Source: Planctomycetota bacterium (GTDB lineage: Bacteria; Planctomycetota; UBA1135; UBA2386). From it: a stretch of DNA of 64,000 nt. A model generated the notes under the pieces. It did not search any database. It was not told the DNA's origin and saw only the letters and a program-made list of their open reading frames with translations. Numbering within the stretch: position 1 is the stretch's first letter; the number at the start of each line of letters is the position of its first letter. Below are positions 1 to 10,403 of the stretch, piece after piece. The position numbers and the translations under genes were made by a program. The stretch covers positions 806,001 to 870,000 of the forward strand of contig JADJPQ010000002.1 of assembly GCA_016713175.1 (NCBI GenBank), in the 5' to 3' direction.

Positions 1-2211
1 CCGGCCGGGAGCCTGCCGGGAAGCGCCCCCTTGGCGGCCTCCGGCGACCTCGACGGCGATGGCGACGTCGACTTGATCGCTGGCGGCCAGTTGTGGCTGA
101 ACGACGGTTCGGGTCGGTTCACCGACGCCACGGCCAACCGGCTCCCCAGCGGCATCGGCTACGTCCAACTCGCCGACCTGGACGGCGACGGCGACCTGGA
201 TGCAGTCGCGATCACACGCGTGTTCTTGAACAACGGCTTCGCCGTCTTCACCGAAAGCACGACCGCGTGGGTTCCGGCGAACGCCCCGCCGTGTGGACTC
301 CTCGCCGATCTCGACGGCGACGGCGATCCGGACTGGCTTGGCACCCGCCTGCTGCGCAACAACGGCCAGACGTTCGTGCAAGACCCGACCCCGGTGCCGT
401 TCCCCGGCACCGCGTTCGCGGTCGGCGACCTCGACGGCGATGGCGACCTCGACATCGCCGGCAGCAACTTCCTGCAAGGCAGTGGTCCTTGGAACGTGCT
501 GTTGCTGAACGACGGTCTCGGCCACTTCGTCGATCGCAGCAGCCAGCTGCCGCAGGGTAGCAATACCGATGAGTTCGCCGACGTCGAGATCGGCGACGTC
601 GACGGCGACGGCGACCGCGACGTCGTCATCGCGACGCAGGGCAAGCTGCTGCTCAACGACGGCACGGCGCACTTCACCGAGTCGCCCGCCGGCTTGCTGC
701 CGCTGTACTGCCAGCAGCAGATCGCGTTGGCGGACCTCGATGGCGATGGCGACCTGGACCTCGTCACCGCGTCGGGGCAGAACTTCGATTGCCTGCTCGC
801 GCTGCCGAACCTGCTGCTGCTCAATGACGGCCAGGGCCGATTCCGCCGCCCCGGCGACGAGCGGCGCTACCCTCACGGCGGGGTCCTGGTCGACGTCGAC
901 GGCGATGCCGATGTCGACGCGGTGGGTTGGTCGGGCAGCACGACCACGCTCGAACGCAACGACGGCACCGGTCACTTCACGCTCGTGCCGGACGCGTTCG
1001 TGCCGCCCGCCGTGGCCACGCCACGCGCGGTCGGCGATCTCGACGGGAACGGCAGCCTGGACCTGATCTTCGGCGGAACCGACCTGCTGGTCTACGCCAA
1101 CGACGGTAGCGGCCGGTTCACCGCGACGACCGCGATCGCGACCGGCACGGTCACCGCCGCGGCACTTGCCGACATCGACGGCGACCTCGACCTCGACCTC
1201 GTGGTCGGTCGTGGCGTGCCGCCGGCCACCGGCGCGCAGACGCTGCTGCTGCTCAACGACGGCCGCGGCGGCTTCACCGATGCGACCGCGACCCGCATGC
1301 CCGTCGACGCGGATTACACCGCCGACGTGGCGTTCGGCGACTTCGACCGCGACGGCGATCCTGATCTGGTGCTGGCCAGCGGGAACGGAATGAGGGGCGA
1401 CGGCAGGATCCGCCTCTACCTCAACGCCGGAGCGGGCAGGTTCGTCGACGCCACCGGTTCCCGGCTGCCGGGCACCCGATTCTCCGCCTCCGGTGTGACG
1501 CTGGTGGATCTCGAAGCCGATGGCGATCTGGACATCCTGATCGACGCCTACTCGGGGCCTTGCTGGTACCGCAACGACGGCAGTGGTTCGTTCGACGATG
1601 CTTCGGCAAGCCTGCCGTTCTGCGGTCGCGACCATCGCTTCGATGCGGCAAACGATCTGGATGGCAACGGCGACGTCGATCTCGCGATCAACTCCTTTGG
1701 GGTGTCGTTCTTCCTGCAGGACGCGCCGGCCGTGTTCCGTGAGGATCCCCGGTCCCATCTGCCAGTCCTGGCGTCGCCGTTGACGTTCCCCTCCGTGCAC
1801 GCAGTCGACTTCGACGGCGACGGCGATCTCGAGTGGTCTGGCACCGTCAATCTGGCCCGGCACCTGTTCGCGCCCGGCGCCGCGACCGTCGGTCGTCGCT
1901 GGCGCGTGCAGGTCTTCGCCCGCCCTGGGTGGCTGGCGACGACACACCTGGCGCAGGTCCATTTCGGCTTCACGCTGGCGACGCCACCGATCGCGATACC
2001 GCCGTTCGGCCATTTGGGCCTCGATCCGGCGACGTCGACGATGACGACCGTCACCGTGCCGGCGCCGGCGGGCAGAACGGCGCTGGAGTTCGCCTTGCCG
2101 GCGAATCCGGCCTTGGTCGGCCAGCCGGTGCACGCGCAGGCGTTGATCCTCGACGCCTCCGGCGCGGTCGGCGGCTTCAGCAACCGCATCTCGGCGACGA
2201 TCGGCTCCTGA
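1..2211 (+). CDS. Secreted FG-GAP/VCBS repeat protein, 5' end outside window
   Basis: The frame is open from base 1, so the N-terminus and any signal peptide lie upstream of the window; the first internal start-like codon (TTG at 31) is not convincing. The visible part has about a dozen repeats of roughly 45-60 residues. Each carries a D-L-D-G-D-G-D-x-D calcium-type loop followed by a 'LNDGxGxF' strand, which is the FG-GAP/VCBS beta-propeller blade signature. After the last repeat there is a C-terminal module of about 100 residues ending near 'SNRISATIGS', similar to modules on several other secreted proteins in this window. Such proteins are usually exported or surface-bound and calcium-stabilised; ligands are unknown. 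The near-identical loop codons make a repetitive DNA tract prone to recombination. Family assignment is firm; function is not. Confidence 0.9.
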   Translation, partial: PAGSLPGSAPLAASGDLDGDGDVDLIAGGQLWLNDGSGRFTDATANRLPSGIGYVQLADLDGDGDLDAVAITRVFLNNGFAVFTESTTAWVPANAPPCGLLADLDGDGDPDWLGTRLLRNNGQTFVQDPTPVPFPGTAFAVGDLDGDGDLDIAGSNFLQGSGPWNVLLLNDGLGHFVDRSSQLPQGSNTDEFADVEIGDVDGDGDRDVVIATQGKLLLNDGTAHFTESPAGLLPLYCQQQIALADLDGDGDLDLVTASGQNFDCLLALPNLLLLNDGQGRFRRPGDERRYPHGGVLVDVDGDADVDAVGWSGSTTTLERNDGTGHFTLVPDAFVPPAVATPRAVGDLDGNGSLDLIFGGTDLLVYANDGSGRFTATTAIATGTVTAAALADIDGDLDLDLVVGRGVPPATGAQTLLLLNDGRGGFTDATATRMPVDADYTADVAFGDFDRDGDPDLVLASGNGMRGDGRIRLYLNAGAGRFVDATGSRLPGTRFSASGVTLVDLEADGDLDILIDAYSGPCWYRNDGSGSFDDASASLPFCGRDHRFDAANDLDGNGDVDLAINSFGVSFFLQDAPAVFREDPRSHLPVLASPLTFPSVHAVDFDGDGDLEWSGTVNLARHLFAPGAATVGRRWRVQVFARPGWLATTHLAQVHFGFTLATPPIAIPPFGHLGLDPATSTMTTVTVPAPAGRTALEFALPANPALVGQPVHAQALILDASGAVGGFSNRISATIGS

Positions 2212-2405
2212 CGGCCGCCGCGAGGCCGTCGCGCGACGGGATTCGCGCGCCTCCCAGGATCAGCGTCGGGTGAGCGAACCGAGGCCTGCCCGGCAGGGGT
2301 TACTCACTGCAAGGAGCAATGTCACCGGCCCGGTCGCCGTGTCGCCGGCCCAGCAACCGCCGCCTTCCCTGCCGTCGCGATCGGTGGCAACCTACCAACC
2401 CCACC

Positions 2406-2663
2406 ATGAACGTCACCATCCTGCACTGCACGGCTTGAGGCTACGGCCCAAGGGCAGCGGGTCTCGCCGCCCACATCGAACAAGCGCTCGGCATCCGACC
2501 GACCCTGCAGCGCGGCAGCCCCGGCCAGTTCGACGTCGTCGTCGATGGCGAGGTGATCGCCACCCGGCAGGCCAATCTGCTGCAACGCCTGCTGGGTGGT
2601 GGCTGGCCTGACCCCCAGCAGGTCGTCGCCGCCCTGCTGACGCGCCAGAACCGCACGACCTGA
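2406..2663 (+). CDS. Rdx/SelW-like selenoprotein (in-frame UGA at 2436)
   Basis: Reading ATG 2406 to TGA 2661 gives 85 codons interrupted only by TGA at codon 11. Decoded as selenocysteine, the protein has C8-T-A-U11 followed by G-Y-G-P-R-A. This is the CxxC/CxxU redox loop plus 'GYxPRA' helix start of the Rdx family (SelW/SelT/SelH, thioredoxin-like fold). Residues 36-54 (RGSPGQFDVVVDGEVIATR) match the family's central glycine turn and beta hairpin, and G64-G-G-W-P-D matches the conserved 'GxFP' region. Length is typical (about 80-100). A hairpin with a GGUCU loop starts 13 nt after the UGA. No clear Shine-Dalgarno sequence is visible. It lies between two FG-GAP genes and is too short to be called once the UGA is taken as stop. 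Likely a cytoplasmic thiol/selenol oxidoreductase. A Cys-to-stop mutation is the alternative, but intact coding after the UGA and the hairpin argue against it. Confidence 0.85.
2436..2472 (+). promoter_or_regulatory. Bacterial SECIS element of the Rdx-like selenoprotein
   Basis: The UGA occupies 2436-2438. Bases 2452-2459 (GGGCAGCG) pair with 2465-2472 (CGCCGCCC), an eight-position stem with a single A-C mismatch, closing the pentaloop GGTCT at 2460-2464. The E. coli fdhF SECIS presents the same GGUCU bases to SelB, and the loop lies within the spacing seen for bacterial SECIS elements. The element is inside the coding sequence, as expected in bacteria. Confidence 0.8.
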
Positions 2664-2846
2664 CCGTTGCGATCAGGTCGGCAGCGGCTACCTGCAATGC
2701 CGGCCAGCAGTTCACCGCGGCGCCCGGCCAACACCGCCCGCAGAGATCATGCGCCGCGACGATCGTCTGAGCCGCCGGAAACGGCGGGGCGGCAAACCGG
2801 CGTTACCATGGCTGGCGCCCGGACTACGCCCCGGCAGGAACCGGTC

Positions 2847-5246
2847 ATGCCCGAACGCAAGTTGGTCTCCCCGCGCCGATGCTCGACTACGTTGCTGAGC
2901 CTCGGCTGCCTGCTGTCGGCACCCGCCGCCCAGCAGTTCGCGCCTCAACCGATCGCTCAGGGCGACTTCGGGGCCCGCGCCCCGCAACCGCTCGATCTCG
3001 ATGGCGACGGCGACCTGGACTTCGTCGGTCTGGTCGGCAACGGCTCGCGGCTCCACCACTGGCGCAATCTGGGCGGCAGCCGCTGCGCATCGTTCGCCAC
3101 CACGTCCGGACGCGGCCTGAACGACTTTCTCGACCGCCGCACGGCCGCCGCGGACTTCGACGGCGATGGCGACAACGACCTGCTGATGGCCAACAGCGGA
3201 GGCGTCGGCGTCGTGATGTTGCGGAACGGCCAGTCCCGGTTCGCCGATCCGGCGATCGCCTTGCCGTCGGCCAACATCAGCCTGGTGGGTGGCGTCCGGT
3301 TGCTCGATGCCGATCGCGATGGCGACGTCGACGTGTTCGTCCGCTCCGCCACGGCCATCGGGCTGTTGCTCAACGACGGCACCGGCAACTTCACCGTGGC
3401 CCCGGCCATCATGCTGCCCGCCGCGGCCGGCAACGCGGTTGCCGAAGTCGCCGATCTCGACGCCGATGGCGGCAGCGACATGGCCGTCGTCGACAACAAC
3501 GGCCTGCTGGCCACCTGGCTGCTACGCCCCGGCGGCCTGGTCGACGAATCGGCGACGCGCCTGCCTGCCGGCTTGCCGACCATGCGCCTGACCGTCATCG
3601 ACGACGTCGACAACGACGGCGATCGCGACATCGTCGCGGCCAGCTCGCAGACGCCGGTGAGCGTGCTGCTGTTGCGCAACAACGGCAGCGGCGTCTTCAC
3701 CGCCGACCCGACCGCATTCGTCGGCACGCCGGCAGCGGCCACGTCGGCCGTGGCCGCCGACCTCGATGGCGACGGTGATCGCGACGTCGTCGTCGATCGG
3801 TTCCTGTTCGTCAACGACGGTGCCGGCCGGTTCACGCCGGGCGTGCCGTTGAACTTCGCACCGATCGCCGTGATCGACCTGGACGGCGACCCGTTCCTCG
3901 ACCTGCTGACCGCCAACAGCATCGTTCACAACGACGGCGGTCGACGCCTGGTCGAACTGCGGCGCTGCTACGGCCTCGCGCCCGGCGATCTGGATGGCGA
4001 CGGCGACAGCGACGTGATGGGCAACGCCGGTTCCTGGATCGTCGAAGGCAGTCGCCACGGCTGGCGCTCGGGTTCGACCAGCGCCACGATCACGACCAGC
4101 CTCGTCGATCTGGACCGGGACGGCGATGCCGATCTGATCGAACGCACCACCGCCGCGGTTTCGGTCTTCGGCAACGACGGCACCGGCAGTTTCACTCGCG
4201 TGCTGCAGGCGCCGTCCCAGAGCATAGCGGCCGGCTTGCCAGGCATGTTCGATCTCGACGGCGACGGCGATCTCGATCTGGCCTGGGGCACTGGCACGTT
4301 CGGCGCCACCGCCGCGGTCGTGATGCGCAACGACGGCAACCTGACTTTCACCGACGTGACCGCCGCCACGTTGCCACCCGGGACCCGGTTCATGCCGAGC
4401 GTCATCGGCGCCGATCTGGATGCCGACGGGCTCGACGATCTCGTGCTCGCCAGCCTGGCCGGGGCGAGCTGGCTGCGCAATCGCGGCAACGGCACGCTCG
4501 AGGACGCCTCGGCGCGCCTGTCGCCCGGATTCGGTGGTGAGGTCCTACGGGCTGCCCAGCTGGATCGGGATCCCGAACTCGAACTGGTCGCGGTCCGCAA
4601 TCCGAACGTGTTCCTGCTCGATCGCGTGGGCACCGACTGGGTCGACGCGAGCGCGCGGCTGCCGGGCAGTGCCGCACCGGCGACCAGCGTGGTGACGCTC
4701 GACTTCGACTCCGACGGCGACATCGACCTCGCGATCGCGGGCGGCGGCGGCTTCCTGCTGCAGAACGACGGCAATGGCCGGTTCACCGATGTGACGTCCG
4801 CCCTCGGCCCGCTCGCCGCCACGACCTTCGCCGCCTTCGACGCCGACGGCGACGGCGATCCGGACATCCTCGACGGTTTCGACCTGTGGCTGAACCACGA
4901 ACGGCAGCTCGCGCTCGCGGCACCGGTCGCGGTCGGCGGCCAATTGGTCGTCGAGTTCGTCGCCCAGCCCGGCTTTGGTGTCAGCGCCGCGGCATGCGTC
5001 GTGGCCCTCGGACTGCAGCGGTCGCCTCGAGGCCTGCCGCTGTTCGGCGGCACCTTGATCCCGGAGCCGGCATCCAGCGTGGTTCTCGGTGCCGTGGTGT
5101 CGGCCGGCGGTCAGCCCGGTCAACGCACGCTGCCGGTGCCCAACAACCCGCTGTTGCGCGGCCTGGTCCTGCAGACCCAGGGCCTGGTGATCGGCACCCG
5201 CGGTGAACTGGCACTCGCCAACCACCTCACCGTCACCATCGACTGA
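2847..5246 (+). CDS. Secreted FG-GAP/VCBS repeat protein
   Basis: Start ATG 2847 is chosen because it follows AGGAA at 2836-2840 and begins a signal peptide (MPERK, then a hydrophobic stretch ending 'LLSAPAAQQ'); the longer open frame upstream has no secretion signal. The 799-aa product has about a dozen FG-GAP blades, each with a DxDGDGDxD loop and 'NDGxGxF' strand. They are followed by a C-terminal module (about residues 690-799) containing 'LPVPNNPLLRGLVLQTQGL' and ending 'ANHLTVTID'. It is a paralogue of the proteins at 1-2211 and 12334-14808. Expected to be extracellular and calcium-binding. Substrate unknown; possibly adhesion or scaffold. It ends 12 bp from the convergent AhpD-like gene. 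Confidence 0.9.
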   Translation: MPERKLVSPRRCSTTLLSLGCLLSAPAAQQFAPQPIAQGDFGARAPQPLDLDGDGDLDFVGLVGNGSRLHHWRNLGGSRCASFATTSGRGLNDFLDRRTAAADFDGDGDNDLLMANSGGVGVVMLRNGQSRFADPAIALPSANISLVGGVRLLDADRDGDVDVFVRSATAIGLLLNDGTGNFTVAPAIMLPAAAGNAVAEVADLDADGGSDMAVVDNNGLLATWLLRPGGLVDESATRLPAGLPTMRLTVIDDVDNDGDRDIVAASSQTPVSVLLLRNNGSGVFTADPTAFVGTPAAATSAVAADLDGDGDRDVVVDRFLFVNDGAGRFTPGVPLNFAPIAVIDLDGDPFLDLLTANSIVHNDGGRRLVELRRCYGLAPGDLDGDGDSDVMGNAGSWIVEGSRHGWRSGSTSATITTSLVDLDRDGDADLIERTTAAVSVFGNDGTGSFTRVLQAPSQSIAAGLPGMFDLDGDGDLDLAWGTGTFGATAAVVMRNDGNLTFTDVTAATLPPGTRFMPSVIGADLDADGLDDLVLASLAGASWLRNRGNGTLEDASARLSPGFGGEVLRAAQLDRDPELELVAVRNPNVFLLDRVGTDWVDASARLPGSAAPATSVVTLDFDSDGDIDLAIAGGGGFLLQNDGNGRFTDVTSALGPLAATTFAAFDADGDGDPDILDGFDLWLNHERQLALAAPVAVGGQLVVEFVAQPGFGVSAAACVVALGLQRSPRGLPLFGGTLIPEPASSVVLGAVVSAGGQPGQRTLPVPNNPLLRGLVLQTQGLVIGTRGELALANHLTVTID

Positions 5247-5258
5247 TCGGGCCTCGGT

Positions 5259-5822
5259 TCACACCGCCGGCCAGTCGGGCTCCAAGTCCACGCCCAGGCC
5301 TTCGGCGATCCGGTTGATCCAGTTGAAGAACCCGACCACCTGCACCGCGTCGACGATCTGCTCATCGGTCAGACCAGCGGTGCGCAGCGTCGCCACATCT
5401 GCCGCACCGCACGCTCCCGGTGTCCGGGTGAGCCTGGCCGCGTAGGCCAGCAACAGCGGCCACGGCGCCGGCAACGCCGCCGTGGCGAAGTCCGTCGCGA
5501 TCGCCGTCGCCAGCCGTTCGTCCATCGCGGCCTTGCGGAACTCGACCCGGAGGTCCGCGGTGTGGGCCTGCGTTCAATAGACGCAATGGTTCTCGACCGA
5601 CACCACCACCGCGATCGCCTCACGGACCCAGCGCGGCAGCGAGTTCTTCGCGCTCGTCGTCGTCGCCATGTAGGCCTGCATGCACGCCTGCAGTGACTCG
5701 GCGTTCAGGCTCTGGATCTGCAGGATCTGGAACACCTTGCCGGCCCGCTGCAGCGCGGCCTGGTAGATCTCGGCCAGCTTGCCGGTGGCCTCGCCGACCG
5801 GCACTTTGCGAACGTGCGCCAT
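5259..5822 (-). CDS. AhpD/carboxymuconolactone-decarboxylase-like selenoprotein (in-frame UGA)
   Basis: Starting at ATG 5822 the frame reads 82 codons, meets TGA (plus-strand 5574-5576), then continues in the same frame to the stop at 5259, giving 187 residues. With Sec at position 83 the active site becomes E78-N-H-C80-V-Y-U83-T-Q-A-H87, the CxxCxxxH motif of the AhpD/CMD family with the second Cys replaced by Sec. The part after the UGA is family-typical: 'GLTDEQIVDAVQVVGFFNW' then 'RIAEGLGVDLEPDW', the C-terminus of peroxidase-related AhpD-like proteins. Conventional calling would yield a truncated 82-93 aa protein and a separate 88-aa ORF. Predicted role: thiol/selenol-dependent peroxide reduction in the cytoplasm. 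ATG 5855 is an alternative start adding 11 residues without family similarity. Confidence 0.82.
5545..5576 (-). promoter_or_regulatory. Candidate SECIS after the AhpD-like UGA
   Basis: Reading the minus strand, the UGA is at 5576-5574. A hairpin can form between 5561-5556 and 5549-5545 (ACC, one bulged G, CG pairing with CGGGT), with loop GACCTC whose first base is G and lies about 18 nt after the UGA. This fits the general bacterial SECIS rules (short stem, small loop with an early G, spacing 16-37 nt). It lacks the GGUCU loop of the Rdx element and is weaker. Confidence 0.4.
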
Positions 5823-5866
5823 GGTGCTGTCAGTATGCCGCGCCGCGACTACCATCGCCGCCCCGC

Positions 5867-7792
<1,926 letters not shown>

Positions 7793-7937
7793 ACCCGCGG
7801 CCGTCCGCAACCACGGCGCGGGCCGGCGCATCCAACCATCCGCCGCGGCGGTTTTCCGTTCGCCGCCCGGCATGGCTGCGGGCATCCTGTCCGGCCTGCG
7901 TGCATCGTACACGCGCCTTCGAACGCTCTGACCCGGA

Positions 7938-8819
7938 GTGCCTGCCCGTCCCCGATTCCCGCTGCTGCTGGCGACGCTGCTGGCGATGCCATGCTGTCGT
8001 TCCGGCTACCAGGTCGCTGCCCGGGCCACGCGCAGCGTGCCGCTGCCGGTCCAGCTCACGCAGGCAGTGCCACCGCAGGTCGAGGTGCAGTTCCACGCCG
8101 GCCTGCTGCTGCTGGAGCCCGGCGAACGCCTCGAAGTCTCGTTGACGGCCGAGCTGTCTGCCGAAGACGAAGCCGGCCTCGACCGGCTGACTCCGGGACT
8201 GCTGCCGTCCGTAGTCGAGGCGCCAACCGGTACGTCACTGCAGCTGCGGCTGCCGGACGGCGGCGATCTCGAATCGCTGGCGACGATCTGGCGGCTGCGC
8301 GTGCCCGCCGACACCCGCATCCGGGCCATCACCCGCGCCGGCGCCGTCGTCGCCCGCGGCTGCCAGAGCCACCTGGAAGTGCAGGGCGGCACCGGCATCC
8401 TGGAAGCCGAAATGGCGGGCGCCACGGCGATCCTGTCGTCGACCTCGGGCCGCATCGTGTTGCGCGGCGACTACCCGTTCGCGGAACTGCGTTCGCCGCT
8501 TGGTCGCATCGATGCCGAGATGCCGGCGCTGGCCAGTTCGGCGTTCGAACTGCACGTCGTCGGCGGGCGTGGCGATGTCTGGCTCGACCTGCAGGACGGC
8601 CAGCGCTTCGAACTCGATTTTCGCGGCGATCTGACGCTGGTGCGGCCCGATCCGGCGGTGCGGCTCGAGTTCCTGCAGACGATCGACTCGATCGATCGGC
8701 CGCACAACCGCTGCGCGCTCGGCGATCTCGCGGGGTTGCCGACGGGGCGATTGCGGGTCGAGGCGAATGCGCCGGTGCATGTGCGACGGGTGCCGTCGGC
8801 GGCGCCGGCCGGGCCTTGA
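7938..8819 (+). CDS. Predicted exported protein, beta-solenoid-like
   Basis: GTG 7938 gives 293 aa with an N-terminal hydrophobic segment (RFPLLLATLLAMPCC), a likely signal peptide; a Cys follows but the lipobox (A-M-P-C) is atypical. The rest is rich in short beta strands: 'LPDGGDLESLATIWRLRVP', then repeated stretches such as 'TGILEAEMAGATAILSS' and 'FELHVVGGRGDVWLDLQ'. These recall DUF4097-type repeated-strand proteins that sit in the envelope. No catalytic motif is seen. The gene follows the ABC-F gene by 145 bp and converges on the next gene, stops 3 bp apart. Function not recognised. Confidence 0.65.
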   Translation: MPARPRFPLLLATLLAMPCCRSGYQVAARATRSVPLPVQLTQAVPPQVEVQFHAGLLLLEPGERLEVSLTAELSAEDEAGLDRLTPGLLPSVVEAPTGTSLQLRLPDGGDLESLATIWRLRVPADTRIRAITRAGAVVARGCQSHLEVQGGTGILEAEMAGATAILSSTSGRIVLRGDYPFAELRSPLGRIDAEMPALASSAFELHVVGGRGDVWLDLQDGQRFELDFRGDLTLVRPDPAVRLEFLQTIDSIDRPHNRCALGDLAGLPTGRLRVEANAPVHVRRVPSAAPAGP

Positions 8820-8822
8820 ACG

Positions 8823-10403
8823 TCAGCGCAGCAGCGGTGCGATCGCCGCGGCCAGCGCGCGAGCCAGTTCGCCCGGGGTGCGCGCATCGAGCTGCACCAG
8901 CGGCACGCCCTTGGCGCCGGCGGCCCGGACTTCGCCTGCGAACGGCTCCGGCAGCCCGTGATCGGCGACCAGCACCAGCTGCTTGCCGTTGGTCTCGCAC
9001 CAGGCCTGCGCGGCGGCAATCTGCTCGCGCAACTGCGCCGGCGTCGAACGCGGCTTGCCGTCACCGGCGAGCGCCCCTTCCTCGCGCGGCACGCCGAACA
9101 CGAGCACCTGCGGCCGATATGACGAAAAACAGGTCGTGAACAACCGCCACTGTTGCGCCGACCAACCGTCGATGGTCGGCAGACACGGCACATCGACCGG
9201 CTTGCCGACGGCCGCGATCAGTTCGCCGGCGAGCAGGACTTCGAGATGCTCCTCCGGCGCCCCGCGATCCCACAACTGCTGACCGCCGAGCAGGAACACG
9301 CGGTGCGCGTGGTCTTCCGGCGCGTGGATCGCACGCGGACCGCGCACCCGCGCCGCCAACGCTTCGGCGACGCCTTCGCCGGCATCCGGACCGAGCAGCG
9401 CGTCGAGTTCGGGCGTGGGAGCGCTGCGCGGCCGTTCGACCGCGACGACACCGAGCGCCAGCCACAGCCACGCCGCAGCACCAACCACGCCAAGCGCCCA
9501 CCGCCCCCACCCGCGAACGGCCACCAGACACCACAGCGGCGCCCCGGCCATGGTGATGGCGGCCAGAGTCAGCGGCTCTGGCTGCAGCAGCGGCAACTGG
9601 CCGGCGAGCAGCCAGCTCCGGGCGAGCCAGGCCCCAAGCGGCAGCAGCACCGACGCCGCGACGATCACCGTCACGGGCCGCCGCAGCATCGCCGCCAACG
9701 CCGCCAGCATGGCACCAAGTGCCGCGCCGACCAGTGGCCAGCGCAGCGACGCCATCGTCAGCCGTGGATCGGCGAAGAACGCCTGCACGTCGGTCAGACC
9801 GTCACCGGGCTCATGCAGGTTGTCGATGTGCAGCGACCGCACCACCGCCTTGCCGCCGTGAGCGATCAGCGCCAGGCCACCGTGCTCGTCGTCGGCCAGC
9901 ACTTCGGGCAGACGCTTGCCCGCGACATTGGCGTGCAACCGCCGACCACGCGCCTGGATCGCCACCGTCGCCAGCAGTCCCGGCGCCAGCGACACACCAC
10001 CCGGCGGCCCCAGCAACGCCTCGACCCGGTTGCGCCACGGCGGACCATCCCGTCGCGTCGACAACCGCAGCACCTGGAACCGGCCGTGGAACGGCAGGAC
10101 CTGGCTGCCGAGCTGCCGCGGTTCGACCTTGCGCAGCAGCAGGTCGACGTCGGTGTCCTCGGCGATCTCGAGGTCGCAGGTCAGGTCGAAGTCGCCGAAC
10201 AGTTGCGGCAGCTGCAACCACTTCGCCGGCGTGACGACGAGCGGATCGTCGGGGCGCCGATCCATGTGGAAGTCGGCGCGATGCAAAGAGAGCTGGCCGC
10301 GTTCGGGCTCGGGCCGGCCACCCGCGCGTGCGAGCCAGCCGGCGGCGCCGCCGGCCAATGCCCCGAGAAGCAGCACCGCCAGCGCCCGCAGCAGCGCGTT
10401 CAC
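8823..10403 (-). CDS. Multi-pass membrane protein with SGNH-like C-terminal domain
   Basis: 526 aa from GTG 10403, which overlaps the stop of the S46 peptidase gene (GTGA), indicating translational coupling. Order: N-terminal transmembrane segment (residues 4-25), a periplasmic region of about 40-210 with strand patterns reminiscent of LamG/concanavalin folds ('GDFDLTCDLEIAEDTDVDLLL'-type strands), a block of 4-5 transmembrane helices (about 228-345), and a soluble C-terminal domain. That domain has 'VFLLGGQQLWDRG', 'YRPQVLVFGV' and 'LVLVADHGLP', resembling the first and middle blocks of SGNH hydrolases. The catalytic GDS(L) serine and final DxxH are not clearly present, so enzymatic activity is doubtful. 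May modify or sense envelope glycans. Assignment tentative. Confidence 0.6.
   Translation of the reverse strand: MNALLRALAVLLLGALAGGAAGWLARAGGRPEPERGQLSLHRADFHMDRRPDDPLVVTPAKWLQLPQLFGDFDLTCDLEIAEDTDVDLLLRKVEPRQLGSQVLPFHGRFQVLRLSTRRDGPPWRNRVEALLGPPGGVSLAPGLLATVAIQARGRRLHANVAGKRLPEVLADDEHGGLALIAHGGKAVVRSLHIDNLHEPGDGLTDVQAFFADPRLTMASLRWPLVGAALGAMLAALAAMLRRPVTVIVAASVLLPLGAWLARSWLLAGQLPLLQPEPLTLAAITMAGAPLWCLVAVRGWGRWALGVVGAAAWLWLALGVVAVERPRSAPTPELDALLGPDAGEGVAEALAARVRGPRAIHAPEDHAHRVFLLGGQQLWDRGAPEEHLEVLLAGELIAAVGKPVDVPCLPTIDGWSAQQWRLFTTCFSSYRPQVLVFGVPREEGALAGDGKPRSTPAQLREQIAAAQAWCETNGKQLVLVADHGLPEPFAGEVRAAGAKGVPLVQLDARTPGELARALAAAIAPLLR

Noticed and set aside
2436..2438. TGA read as a simple stop or pseudogene mutation
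   Set aside because: The frame continues 74 codons with family motifs, and a SECIS-like hairpin with GGUCU loop follows; decay would not preserve these.
31..5000. Regular short DNA repeats considered as CRISPR or satellite
   Set aside because: They are in-frame codons of FG-GAP calcium loops, not spaced by unique spacers of constant length.
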